The notes: generated by a model from the letters alone, not told the origin. 54,843 nucleotides of DNA from Clostridia bacterium (GCA_030529995.1 JAUMVT010000009.1:1-54843), one strand, 5' to 3'; counted from the stretch's first letter, positions 7,649-16,316 are shown. A program made the numbers and translations.

Positions 7649-8937
7649 AAAGCGTCTACATTTGTTTCAGTACGGACATTCTGCACAACGGCCATCTGAA
7701 CATCCTGAAGAAGGCGGAGCAGCTGGGCGAAGTGACCGTGGGCATCCTGACGGATGAAGCCATTGCGTCCTATAAGCATTACCCGCTGCTTCCCTTGGAG
7801 GAGCGGAAGGCTATGTTTGAATCCCTGAAGGGGGTTCATCGGGTGGTGGTGCAGGAGTCTTTGGATTATACAGACATTCTGCATCAACTGAAGCCGGATA
7901 TTGTGGTGCATGGCGATGACTGGCTGGTGGGCTATCAGGCCAATATTCGCCAGAAGGTCATCGAGACCCTGAAGGAGTGGGATGGGGAGCTTGTGGAGTA
8001 TCCCTATACCGTTACGCCCACAGAGGAAACCTTGTCCGCCTTGGATCAGCTGCTGAGCTTGCCGGAAACCCGCCGTTCCCGGCTGAAAAAGCTGCTGAGC
8101 TATAAACCCTGCCTCAGCGCCATGGAAGCCCATGACGGCTTGACCGGCTTGATTGTGGAAAAGACCCGGGTAGAGACGCCCAATGGGACACGGCAGTTCG
8201 ATGCCATTTGGGTATCCAGCCTGTGTGACTCCACCGCCAAGGGCAAGCCGGACATCGAACTGGTGGACATGACCAGCCGCCTGAACACCATTGAGGAAAT
8301 CATGGAGGTTACTACCAAGCCCATTGTGCTGGACGGAGACACCGGCGGACAGATCGAGCACTTTGTCTACAATGTGCAGACCATGGAGCGGCTGGGCGTG
8401 TCTGCGGTGATTATCGAGGACAAGAAGGGGCTGAAGAAGAACAGTCTTTTCGGCACTGGCGCAGGACAGGTGCAGGATGATATCGAGGCATTCTGCCAGA
8501 AAATTGCCGCCGGCAAGAATGCCCAGAAGTCCAAGGATTTCATGATCATTGCCCGGTGTGAAAGCCTGATCCTCGGCATGGGGCAGGAAGATGCCTTGAA
8601 GCGCTGCCACGCCTATGTGAAGGCCGGGGCAGACGGCATCATGATTCATTCCGTGCAAAAAACCCCGGATGAAATTTTCGCCTTCTGTCAAGCCTTCCGC
8701 AAGGATGACCCGAAGACTCCCATTGTGGTGGTACCCACCACCTACAACACCACCACGGAGGAGGAGCTGGCAGCCCACGGCATCAACATGGTGATTCATG
8801 CGAATCATCTGATTCGCAGCGCTTTCCCTGCCATGCAGAAAACGGCGCAGACCATTCTGGCACATGGCCGCAGCTACGAAGTGAATGATATGTGCATGTC
8901 CATTAAGGAAATTCTCGGCCTGCTGCCGAATCAGTAA
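7645..8937 (+). CDS. aepX: Nucleotidyltransferase-phosphoenolpyruvate mutase fusion
   Basis: The 430-residue protein has two domains. Residues 1-140 are a TagD-like cytidylyltransferase fold with the HxGH motif (HNGH, residues 14-17). Residues 150-425 are PEP mutase, with LDGDTGG for metal binding and the catalytic lid EDKKGLKKNS, matching the EDKxxxxxNS signature that separates mutases from isocitrate lyase-like relatives. The mutase makes phosphonopyruvate, the first C-P bond step. The N-terminal domain lacks a clear ISSTxxR motif (VTPTEE sits there), so its catalysis is uncertain. Such fusions are known in gut bacteria. Start set by the ATGA overlap. Confidence 0.92.
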   Translation: MKSVYICFSTDILHNGHLNILKKAEQLGEVTVGILTDEAIASYKHYPLLPLEERKAMFESLKGVHRVVVQESLDYTDILHQLKPDIVVHGDDWLVGYQANIRQKVIETLKEWDGELVEYPYTVTPTEETLSALDQLLSLPETRRSRLKKLLSYKPCLSAMEAHDGLTGLIVEKTRVETPNGTRQFDAIWVSSLCDSTAKGKPDIELVDMTSRLNTIEEIMEVTTKPIVLDGDTGGQIEHFVYNVQTMERLGVSAVIIEDKKGLKKNSLFGTGAGQVQDDIEAFCQKIAAGKNAQKSKDFMIIARCESLILGMGQEDALKRCHAYVKAGADGIMIHSVQKTPDEIFAFCQAFRKDDPKTPIVVVPTTYNTTTEEELAAHGINMVIHANHLIRSAFPAMQKTAQTILAHGRSYEVNDMCMSIKEILGLLPNQ

Positions 8938-8938
8938 C

Positions 8939-8980
8939 AAAACAGCGTGTTCTGTCAAATGAAGCAGAACACGCTGTTTT
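8939..8980. terminator. Bidirectional terminator between convergent operons
   Basis: A perfect 16-bp stem (AAAACAGCGTGTTCTG and its complement) with a 10-nt loop carries A-run and T-run ends. It serves both the phosphonate operon and the minus-strand glycan genes. Confidence 0.92.
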
Positions 8981-8983
8981 CGT

Positions 8984-9889
8984 TTACAGTGCTTTGGGAT
9001 AAAAGCCGTTGTCGTGCAGCTTCTTCAGCTCACCGGCTACATAAGCCTTGTCCTCGTGGTAGGTCACACCGAACCATACGGCATGGGTGTTCAGCACCTC
9101 AACGGTCAGGCCGGAAGTGTGCATCAGGGTATCCACCAGCGTGGGCAGGGGATATTCCTTTTTCAGGGGATCGCCTTCCGGGGAGGCAAGGAAGGCGGCC
9201 AGGTTTTCCTTGGCGGCGGTGAAGAACCATGGGGTAAAACCCCAGAAATTCATGGAGACCAGCGCATTGGGGTCAAGGATACGGCCGGCAGGATCCGTGG
9301 CTAGGTCGCGAATGGTGCCGTCCGGGAAGGGTTTGATTTGATAGGTTTCGGTTACCTTGACCAAGTGCCCGGCTTTGTCCACCTGGCACACACCCCGGGT
9401 CACGTCTCCGTTATCGGATACGGTGTTCTTCAAATCGTAGGCAACCATGGAAGCGGCGTTTTCTTTTCCCTGCAGCCGGTGGAGGGAGTCTGCCATGGCA
9501 ACAAAGGCATCCCGTCCGTAGTAGTCGTCTGCGTTAATCACGGCAAAGGGCTCATGAATGAGATCAGCGGCACACAGTACCGCATGCACCGTACCGTAGG
9601 GCTTGGTACGCCCTTCCGGTGGGATGAAGCCGCCGGGGAGAGAATCGTATTCCTGACAGGCGTAGGATAGTTCAACCTTCTGGGCCAGCTTGTCGCCAAT
9701 CATGGCTTTGAAGGATTCTTTCATAGAGGAACGAATGACAAACACGACTTTGTCAAACCCGGCAGCTACGGCATCGTAAATGGAGTACTCCAGCAGAATT
9801 TCCCCGTTGGGACCCATACGATCAATCTGTTTATTGCCGCCGTAGCGGGAGCCAAGACCTGCCGCCATAATCAGTAGGGTGGTCTTCAT
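8984..9889 (-). CDS. Sugar-1-phosphate nucleotidyltransferase family protein
   Basis: The start is the ATG at 9889 with AGGAGG 8 nt upstream; a GTG at 9898 overlaps the ribosome site and is rejected. The 301-residue protein has the signature MAAGLGSRYGGNKQ, and INADDYYG carries the metal-binding Asp. It resembles uncharacterised nucleotidyltransferases near UTP-glucose-1-phosphate uridylyltransferases. The likely role is making an NDP-sugar for surface glycan synthesis, consistent with the glycosylphosphotransferase gene 24 bp upstream in the same operon. The exact sugar is unknown. Confidence 0.87.
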   Translation of the reverse strand: MKTTLLIMAAGLGSRYGGNKQIDRMGPNGEILLEYSIYDAVAAGFDKVVFVIRSSMKESFKAMIGDKLAQKVELSYACQEYDSLPGGFIPPEGRTKPYGTVHAVLCAADLIHEPFAVINADDYYGRDAFVAMADSLHRLQGKENAASMVAYDLKNTVSDNGDVTRGVCQVDKAGHLVKVTETYQIKPFPDGTIRDLATDPAGRILDPNALVSMNFWGFTPWFFTAAKENLAAFLASPEGDPLKKEYPLPTLVDTLMHTSGLTVEVLNTHAVWFGVTYHEDKAYVAGELKKLHDNGFYPKAL

Positions 9890-9913
9890 GGTGCGCACCT
9901 CCTGTAATTTGCG

Positions 9914-11311
9914 TTACTTGCTTGCTTTTGCCGCATCATCCTGCGCCTGAGCAAAGCCTTCCGTGGAGTCAGACTTGAAGAAAACCGTCAGCGTACGGAA
10001 AAGCAGTTTAATATCCAGCCAGATGGAAAAGGATTCGATGTACATCAGATCCAGCATCAGCTTGTCTTCCGGGGTGGTGTTGTACCGACCTTCGATTTGG
10101 GCATATCCGGTAAGGCCGGCCTTCATTTTTTCCCGATAGACAAAGGCGGGCAGCTGCTGCTTATACTTCTCCACATTCTCCAGCATTTCCGGTCGGGGAC
10201 CCACCAGGGTCATATCACCCTTCAGAATGTTCCAGAACTGGGGCAGCTCGTCCAGTCGGGTACGGCGAAGAAAATGACCGATTTTGGTGATGCGGGCATC
10301 ATCGGCAGAGGCAGACACCTGATGCTTGCTGGAGGAAGCCGCCTCGCTCATGGTGCGGAACTTGCAGATGGTGAAGATACGCCCGTTGACAGACATGCGC
10401 TTCTGCCGGAAAATCACCTTGCCCCCGTCTTCAAAATGAATGCAAAGGGCAATCACGGCCATGAGAGGACTGAGCACCAGCAGCACCAGCGCGGAAAAGA
10501 GCACATCCATGCCCCGCTTAATGAGCCGCTGCAGGATGGTCATCTTGCGATAGTCCATGGCCAGAAAGGCGGCATCGTCCACAATGACCTGCCGGGCATT
10601 GCTGAGCATAATGTCCTCCAACTGAGCACGGCACAGCACGTCCTTTTGCAGGTCGTAACACTGGTGGAGGATTCGCATCTGATCCTCCGCCGGCAGACCG
10701 GAAAGGATCACCGTTTCGCTGCTGCGGATCAGGTCAATCAGATGAGGATCATCAAACATGGCTACCTTTTCCACATGCCACTGGAGCCGATACCGGTCAA
10801 TCTTCCGCCGTGTGGCAGATTCTTCCCCACGATCAGCCAGCACAAGCAGACACCGGCGGGGTGGATTCATGCGGAAATAGGTGCTGTTGCCGATGCGGAC
10901 AAACAGGATAATAACCAGGAATTGCAGCAGGATGCATAACAGCAGATAAGGAAAATCTCTGCCGAAGAGAACCAGATGATCGTTGTTGTTTTCGTTAACA
11001 TTCATGATCTGCAGCTGCAAATAGGTGACAAGATCAACCACTACCACAGCTAAAGTCATGGATGAAATAATGGGCTTGTTCTTCTTCCGTCCCACCTCGA
11101 AGCCGCCGTAAACCATAGCCATCACAAGGGTCATGGCCACAAAGGTGACCAGCGTAATGCCGGACGTTCGGGATGCATGCCGCAGAGGCCAGTTGTTGAT
11201 GCCCATAATGCCGAAGAAGACAAGCAGCAAGCTGGCATAAACTGCCAGGCTGATGAGCCCCATAACCAGCGCGGAACGGTGACGCTTAAACGCGCGGTGC
11301 AAATTGATCAT
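9914..11311 (-). CDS. Polyprenyl-phosphate glycosylphosphotransferase (initiating sugar transferase)
   Basis: The 465-residue membrane enzyme has four N-terminal membrane helices (within residues 15-125), a soluble CoA-binding-like middle domain, another helix near 275-300 and the C-terminal bacterial sugar transferase domain. The latter has KRGMDVLFSA, FRQKRMSVNG, CKFRTM, LRRTRLDELPQFWNILKGDM and LVGPRPE. It transfers a sugar-1-phosphate to undecaprenyl phosphate, the first step of exopolysaccharide or capsule repeat-unit synthesis. No flippase, polymerase or glycosyltransferases are next to it, so the rest of the pathway lies elsewhere. The ribosome site is weak (GAAAGG). Confidence 0.93.
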   Translation of the reverse strand: MINLHRAFKRHRSALVMGLISLAVYASLLLVFFGIMGINNWPLRHASRTSGITLVTFVAMTLVMAMVYGGFEVGRKKNKPIISSMTLAVVVVDLVTYLQLQIMNVNENNNDHLVLFGRDFPYLLLCILLQFLVIILFVRIGNSTYFRMNPPRRCLLVLADRGEESATRRKIDRYRLQWHVEKVAMFDDPHLIDLIRSSETVILSGLPAEDQMRILHQCYDLQKDVLCRAQLEDIMLSNARQVIVDDAAFLAMDYRKMTILQRLIKRGMDVLFSALVLLVLSPLMAVIALCIHFEDGGKVIFRQKRMSVNGRIFTICKFRTMSEAASSSKHQVSASADDARITKIGHFLRRTRLDELPQFWNILKGDMTLVGPRPEMLENVEKYKQQLPAFVYREKMKAGLTGYAQIEGRYNTTPEDKLMLDLMYIESFSIWLDIKLLFRTLTVFFKSDSTEGFAQAQDDAAKASK

Positions 11312-11349
11312 GCAAAGCCGGCCTTTCTCTTCAATAAGTGGGTTAAGTC

Positions 11350-11378
11350 ATGATACCATGCAAGACAAGCAATGTCAA
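11350..11378 (-). promoter_or_regulatory. Promoter of the minus-strand glycan pair
   Basis: TTGACA (11373-11378), a 17-nt spacer and TATCAT (11350-11355) on the minus strand lie about 39 bp before the glycosylphosphotransferase start. Confidence 0.75.
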
Positions 11379-11510
11379 CCATTGGAAACGGCTGGAAATG
11401 AAAAGAAAAGAATTTTTGTTTTCCGGGATGAAAATGGAATGTTGTTTCGTTATTTGTGTTGTGTCAGTCAGTGCGGAAGGTTTCCGCTGAGAAAAAGGGA
11501 GGAATGTGCC

Positions 11511-13265
11511 ATGAAGAAGTGGCTGCTGACAGCGTTGACAGCTGGCATGGTTTGCGCAGGATGCACGGTTGCCCTGGCAGACCCCATTATTACCAATGGT
11601 TCCTATGTTTCTTACTTGGGAGAGGAAAATCACCTGTTCCTGATTAATCCGGAAGGCGTGACGCTGACGCTCCGCTCCACCATTGTGGATTTGGTGGGCA
11701 TGAACGATACGCAGCTGTATTGCCTCACGGCAGAAGGCCGGCTGTACGGCGTTATGCTGGATGGCAGTGCCACCAATATTGTTTCTGCTGCCCCTACGGC
11801 TGCAGATCTGGAGAGTGCCGCATCCACCCCTGTGTTCACCTTGGGGGAAGACGGCAACCTGAGCATCCTGACGGAGGACGGCAAGAGCGTGGTAACAACG
11901 GTGCCCAACGTGATTGCGGCCTGCCGGAACGCTACCCATGTGTACTTTATCACCGGCGGAACGGCTAACACCCTGAACCGGGTGGGCATCGGCGGCAATG
12001 CGGTGGAGACCATCGGCAGCGCACCGGATGCGCCCATCAGCATGTTTGCTTCCGATGATGCGGTTACCATCGTGGCAGGAGATCACTCCCTGATTCGTGT
12101 GGATCTGACCAGTGCCACCTTCGCCAGTAGCTATTTTGCGGCCATTTCTGAAAATACGGCGGCGGCTGTGTCCGTGGGTGATAAGCTCTATCGCTTCACC
12201 TATGATGAGCAGAATCATTATCTGCTGGAAGGTACGGACACCCTTACATCTGCACAAAGCAACAGCGGTGTTCTCACGCCTACCGTGACCGCAACCGCAA
12301 CCGCTGCTGTGCCCACGGCCACCCCGACCGCAACGCCTCGCGCGACCGCTACTCCTCGGGTAACGGCTACGCCCAAGGCTACTTCCTCCACCGAGGATGA
12401 TGGTTCCATTCGCTACGGCGCACGTGGATCCAAGGTGCGGAAGATGCAGAACCGCCTGATTGAGCTGGGCTATCCGCTGGACAAGGCCGATGGCGTGTAC
12501 GGCGAAAACACTCGTCTGGCGGTGAAACTGTTCCAGAGCACCATCGGCTATCATGAGCGGAACTATGCTACCGAATCCATGCTGAACGTGCTGTATTCCA
12601 AGGTGGCTCCCGTGTTCGATCCCCTTGTGCAGGTGAAGCTGGGAGATTCCGGTGCTCGTGTGCTGTTGCTGCAAACGACCTTGAAGGCCAAGGGTTTTGA
12701 CCCAGGCAAGCTGGACGGTGTCTTCGGTCAGAACACCACTACTGCTCTGACGGCCTATCAGGCCAGCATCGGCCTTGCACAGACCGGCTTGGCGGATGTG
12801 GATACCTTGATTCGCCTGTACGAAGTGCCTGTGGTAACGCCTACCGTTGCGCCTACGGACGCAAGCAAGATTACCTTGGCAGGTACGGTGACTATTGCCG
12901 CCTCTGCCTCCGAGGGTCAGGTGCTGACGCCTGCCCTGAGCCTGAACGCTTCTACCGCCAACCTGGTTTACACATGGTTCATGGATGGTGTTTCCGTTGG
13001 TGTTTCTACGCCTACCCTGACGGTGACCGGCTCCATGGCAGGCCACAAGCTGATGCTTATGGTTACCACTGCGGATGTGCAGTATGTGGGCAGCGTCTTC
13101 AGCAATGAATGCACAGTGGCCGGCACGGTGACGCCCACGACAGAGCCGACGGCAACACCCACGGCGGAACCGACAGAGGAACCCACGGCAACACCTACGA
13201 CGGAACCTACACCTGAACCTCCGACAGAGCCTACGGAAAAGCCCGCCTCTGATACGGATCTGTGA
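11511..13265 (+). CDS. Secreted propeller, peptidoglycan-binding and Ig-like wall protein
   Basis: The start is the ATG at 11511 with GGGAGG upstream; in-frame codons before it have no ribosome site. The 584-residue protein has a signal peptide (MKKWLLTAL..., probable cleavage after ALA, residue 24). Residues 28-250 are a beta-rich repeat domain like a DUF5050-type propeller. A Thr/Pro/Ala linker follows (about 260-300), then two PG_binding_1 repeats (about 303-350, motif ADGVYGENTRLAV; and 378-440, motif LDGVFGQNTTTAL), an Ig-like beta domain (about 455-540) and a TEPTATP-rich tail. Likely a cell-wall-associated sensor or scaffold; no catalytic domain is seen. Repetitive Thr-Pro codons cover about 12280-12390 and 13130-13250. 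Confidence 0.85.
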   Translation: MKKWLLTALTAGMVCAGCTVALADPIITNGSYVSYLGEENHLFLINPEGVTLTLRSTIVDLVGMNDTQLYCLTAEGRLYGVMLDGSATNIVSAAPTAADLESAASTPVFTLGEDGNLSILTEDGKSVVTTVPNVIAACRNATHVYFITGGTANTLNRVGIGGNAVETIGSAPDAPISMFASDDAVTIVAGDHSLIRVDLTSATFASSYFAAISENTAAAVSVGDKLYRFTYDEQNHYLLEGTDTLTSAQSNSGVLTPTVTATATAAVPTATPTATPRATATPRVTATPKATSSTEDDGSIRYGARGSKVRKMQNRLIELGYPLDKADGVYGENTRLAVKLFQSTIGYHERNYATESMLNVLYSKVAPVFDPLVQVKLGDSGARVLLLQTTLKAKGFDPGKLDGVFGQNTTTALTAYQASIGLAQTGLADVDTLIRLYEVPVVTPTVAPTDASKITLAGTVTIAASASEGQVLTPALSLNASTANLVYTWFMDGVSVGVSTPTLTVTGSMAGHKLMLMVTTADVQYVGSVFSNECTVAGTVTPTTEPTATPTAEPTEEPTATPTTEPTPEPPTEPTEKPASDTDL

Positions 13266-13277
13266 ACTGAATAGCAT

Positions 13278-13317
13278 TGCAGCAGCTGATGAATGGTCGG
13301 CTGCTGCATTTTATTTG
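13278..13317 (+). terminator. Intrinsic terminator
   Basis: A TGCAGCAGC / GCTGCTGCA stem with a 13-nt loop is followed by ATTTTATTT, 13 bp after the wall-protein stop. Confidence 0.82.
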
Positions 13318-13326
13318 ACAAGACAG

Positions 13327-13355
13327 TTGCTTAATTTGAACCGTAATTCTATAAT
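13327..13355 (+). promoter_or_regulatory. Promoter of the MerR gene
   Basis: TTGCTT (13327-13332), a 17-nt spacer and a perfect TATAAT (13350-13355) precede the leader ORF and the regulator. Confidence 0.7.
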
Positions 13356-13377
13356 GGCATCGTTAGGGAGGAAACGA

Positions 13378-13407
13378 ATGAAAAAGGGGAATATTCATGC
13401 ATTATAG
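13378..13407 (+). CDS. Nine-residue leader ORF overlapping the MerR start
   Basis: ATG at 13378, with GGGAGG 6 nt upstream, encodes MKKGNIHAL and stops at TAG 13405-13407, 11 nt inside the regulator gene but in another frame. Its ribosome site is better than that of the regulator. It may couple or tune translation of the regulator, or be chance; no conservation can be tested here. Confidence 0.35.
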   Translation: MKKGNIHAL

Positions 13408-14194
13408 GATTAACGAAGTGGCGAGCATGTTGGGCATTTCTCCGCAGACGCTCCGCTTTTATGAACAGTATGGCATCATGCTTCATGAACGGGTCGGCGA
13501 TGGAAATTACCGTCAATACGGGGATGACAGTATTGATGCATTGATGACCTTGCGTAAATACCGTAACTGCGGTTTTACGGTTGCCCAAACAGCAAAAATT
13601 GTCATGGAACAAAATATGACGAAGACGGCAGAGGCTCTTGAGAGCCAGGCGGATAAGCTGCTTTGGCAAGCGGAGATGAACAAACTTATTGCAGCTAAGA
13701 TGCAGGAGAATGTTAAGCAATTACGTTGGCTCCGTAAGAAGACGATGGAATTTGAACTTTGCAAGAACCAGCAGATGTATATAATCCCTGTGAAAACAAG
13801 GGCGGATGAAAACATATCTGCAAACATGATGAAGCAAATCGGGGACATTGTAGCATGGCTTCCGCTGCTGAAATGGGCAACATGTTTTATCGAAGGACAA
13901 GAAAGCGTAAGCAACGGCTTTGTCGTGCAGGAAGAAGATGCAGTGTTTCTCGGAATCGATCAATGGGCGAGCAGCATAAAACTGCCGGAAACAGTATATC
14001 TTAAGTGCGTGACACAATGGTCAACAGAAACGCTTCCGGATAAGATTGCAGAAGTACAAAGAACGATTGGGGATACAGAAGAAAACTTATCGGGACGTAT
14101 CATGGCGATGACAACAGGAAATTATCATGACGGTGAAAAGACATTTTCTTATGGAGAAATCTGGATAGAGAAAAAGCCGACATCAGTTTTTTGA
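13397..14194 (+). CDS. MerR-family transcriptional regulator
   Basis: The 265-residue protein has an N-terminal winged helix-turn-helix (residues 1-70; RINEVASMLGISPQTLRFYEQYG), a helical dimerisation segment (about 75-120) and a C-terminal domain (120-265) that looks like a GyrI-like/effector-binding fold, similar in size to BmrR-type regulators. It lacks the Cys pattern of metal-sensing members. The gene is richer in A+T than its neighbours, hinting at transfer. It directly precedes a promoter with a 19-bp spacer, the hallmark of MerR-activated promoters, in front of the exported flavoprotein, which is its probable target. Ribosome site AAGGGG. Confidence 0.9.
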   Translation: MHYRINEVASMLGISPQTLRFYEQYGIMLHERVGDGNYRQYGDDSIDALMTLRKYRNCGFTVAQTAKIVMEQNMTKTAEALESQADKLLWQAEMNKLIAAKMQENVKQLRWLRKKTMEFELCKNQQMYIIPVKTRADENISANMMKQIGDIVAWLPLLKWATCFIEGQESVSNGFVVQEEDAVFLGIDQWASSIKLPETVYLKCVTQWSTETLPDKIAEVQRTIGDTEENLSGRIMAMTTGNYHDGEKTFSYGEIWIEKKPTSVF

Positions 14195-14213
14195 TATTTT
14201 TTTGCCAATATCC

Positions 14214-14244
14214 TTGACTTTCATATACCTGTAACCTTTATACT
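14214..14244 (+). promoter_or_regulatory. MerR-type promoter with 19-bp spacer
   Basis: TTGACT (14214-14219) and TATACT (14239-14244) are separated by 19 bp rather than 17. MerR regulators activate such over-spaced promoters by twisting the DNA. It lies 20 bp after the merR stop and 79 bp before the flavoprotein start. The dyad in the spacer is weak. Confidence 0.72.
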
Positions 14245-14322
14245 GGAAGCAGAAGGACGAAAAAGTGCATAGATGATTTAAAACACATGCACGAGAGGCG
14301 TCTAAAAAAGGAGGATACTGGG

Positions 14323-16119
14323 ATGAAAAAAGGTTTGAGCGTATTGGTGGCGCTCGTGCTCGCAATGGCTATGGGAGCTTGCGCACTGGCGGAGGACTAC
14401 ACGGCCACAGCCAAAGGATTTGGCGGCGATGTAACCGTAACATTGACCATCGAAGATGGTAAATTGACTGCCGCGGCAGCGGAAGGCCCGAATGAAACGG
14501 ATGGCATTGGCTCTAAGGCCATTGAGCAACTGCCTGCTGCCATGGTTGCCAAGAATAGCGTTGAAGTTGACACCTATGCCAGCGCGACTGTAACAAGCAA
14601 TGCAGTTCTCACAGCGGCGGCTGAAGCATTAGCACAGTCCGGTGTAACGCTGACGCCTGTGGAAACGGTGGAAGAAGCACCGCAGTGTGCAAAGCCTTCC
14701 TTTGAAAATCCTGATGTGATCGTAGTGGGCGCAGGATTTTCCGGCATGAACGCAGCTTTAGAGGCTGCTGAAAACGGTGCTAAAGTGTACCTGATCGATA
14801 AAAATGATGATATGGGCGGATCCATTCGCTTTGCTGGCGGAACAACTTCTGCTGCAGGCGCAAGAATGCAGATTGAAGCAGGCGTTGAGGATTCACCGGA
14901 AAATTTTGCTGAGGATATCGTGCGGATGGGCGGCGGCACCAATGTGCCGGAACTTACCAAGAAGCATACGGAGAATGCTGCCGCAGCGATTGATTGGCTG
15001 GATGATTTGGGTGCTGATTTCGGCGATCGTCAGCCTCAAATGTCTTCTTCTTATGATGCCTTCAACGTGCCGCGTGAATATCGCGTCACAGGCGGCGGCA
15101 AGGCAATGGCGAATTTGGTGAGGCCTCTAATTGAAGAACAGGTGGCACAAGGAAATATTTCGCTCATGCTGAATAGCGAAGTGGCGGATATCATTCTTGA
15201 AGATGGTGTTGTCAAAGGCGTTGTCATGGTGGATGGTACGGAGTACCGTGCAGCGGCAACGATTCTGGCTACCGGCGGATATGGGCATAATGAAGAATTA
15301 CTGCATCGCTATAATTATGCCAACGTGCTGACCATGTCGCCCAGCTTTGTGACCGGTGATGGCTACGTATTTGCGGAGAAGGCAGGAGCTGTTTTCAACA
15401 ATATGGATTACCTGCCTGCTTATCCCGGTGGTGTTCCGGTGGGCGGCTTTGACGTAAGCTGCACTGCATCCGTGAAATATCCCGGTGTCATTTGGGTGGA
15501 CAACACTGGTAACCGTATGGTGAAAGAACAGGACAACTTAGACAGTGAACGCAAGGCAGCCTACGCTAATGCGCCTGAAAATCTCGTGTACATGGTGCTT
15601 ACGCAGGAAATGAAGGATACGCAGGATCCTATTCTGAGCGTAGGCGGAGGTTTTTCCGGAAAAACGGACGAAGGCTGGACTTACTTCGATCAGCTGCTGG
15701 CAGAGGGCAACTGCGTCTACTACGGTGAAACAATCGAGGAAGTTGCTGAGAAGGCCGGCATTGACGCAGCAGGCTTGGCTGCGACGGTGACGAAGTACAA
15801 CGAATACGTGGCTTCAGGGGAAGATAAGGATTTCGGCCGACCGGCTGAAACGATGGTGGCACTGGAAGGGCCTTTCTATGTGATTAAGACCTGTCCGTAC
15901 GTGATGCTCACGAAGGGCGGACCTCTGATGAACCCGGATGCGCAGGTGCTGAATGCTGATCATGATCCGATCCTTGGCCTGTATGAATGCGGCGAACTTG
16001 CCGGGGGTGCCAATATTGGCGGAAGTGCGAATATCGGCGGCTTGGCAAACACGAGCTGTATTGTGTGGGGCAAAATTGCCGGCGCCAGTGCCGCAGCCTA
16101 TGCCTTGGCCGGAAAATAA
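14323..16119 (+). CDS. Exported FMN/FAD-dependent reductase, fumarate reductase flavoprotein family
   Basis: The start is the ATG at 14323 after AAGGAGG, giving 598 residues. It has a signal peptide; either lipidation at Cys20 (MGAC) or cleavage after residue 23 is possible. Residues 25-110 are an FMN-binding domain with DTYASATVTS. It fits the covalent FMN site consensus with Ser in place of the usual Gly, and Thr89 as the probable attachment residue. Residues 125-595 are the FAD domain: VVGAGFSGMNAA, a fumarate reductase-like active region (NRMVKE) and the C-terminal AGGANIGGSANIGGLANTS block. Related enzymes reduce fumarate, urocanate or other unsaturated acids outside the cell. The substrate is unknown; it is probably induced through the upstream MerR protein. 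Confidence 0.88.
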   Translation: MKKGLSVLVALVLAMAMGACALAEDYTATAKGFGGDVTVTLTIEDGKLTAAAAEGPNETDGIGSKAIEQLPAAMVAKNSVEVDTYASATVTSNAVLTAAAEALAQSGVTLTPVETVEEAPQCAKPSFENPDVIVVGAGFSGMNAALEAAENGAKVYLIDKNDDMGGSIRFAGGTTSAAGARMQIEAGVEDSPENFAEDIVRMGGGTNVPELTKKHTENAAAAIDWLDDLGADFGDRQPQMSSSYDAFNVPREYRVTGGGKAMANLVRPLIEEQVAQGNISLMLNSEVADIILEDGVVKGVVMVDGTEYRAAATILATGGYGHNEELLHRYNYANVLTMSPSFVTGDGYVFAEKAGAVFNNMDYLPAYPGGVPVGGFDVSCTASVKYPGVIWVDNTGNRMVKEQDNLDSERKAAYANAPENLVYMVLTQEMKDTQDPILSVGGGFSGKTDEGWTYFDQLLAEGNCVYYGETIEEVAEKAGIDAAGLAATVTKYNEYVASGEDKDFGRPAETMVALEGPFYVIKTCPYVMLTKGGPLMNPDAQVLNADHDPILGLYECGELAGGANIGGSANIGGLANTSCIVWGKIAGASAAAYALAGK

Positions 16120-16146
16120 TCTGTGAACTGCATAAAAACCCCATCC

Positions 16147-16197
16147 GGAGTTGCGAAAGAGCGAATACTCTTTCGCAACTCCTTTTTGTTTCTTTTT
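16147..16197 (+). terminator. Strong intrinsic terminator
   Basis: A perfect 15-bp stem (GGAGTTGCGAAAGAG and its complement) with a 6-nt loop is followed by TTTTTGTTTCTTTTT. Confidence 0.95.
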
Positions 16198-16209
16198 ACA
16201 TTTCTTCGG

Positions 16210-16238
16210 TTTTAAATTTTACACACGGCGGGTATGAT
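16210..16238 (+). promoter_or_regulatory. Possible promoter of the alkaline phosphatase
   Basis: TATGAT (16233-16238) has only a weak -35 match, TTTTAA (16210-16215), at 17 bp. I see no clear Pho-box-like repeat. Confidence 0.35.
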
Positions 16239-16316
16239 GGATCTTGTTCGGAGGAACAAAACGGTAAGCCGGGCAGCGACAGAAGCTGACCGGGAAAAAG
16301 AGGAGGAAAATCCATC

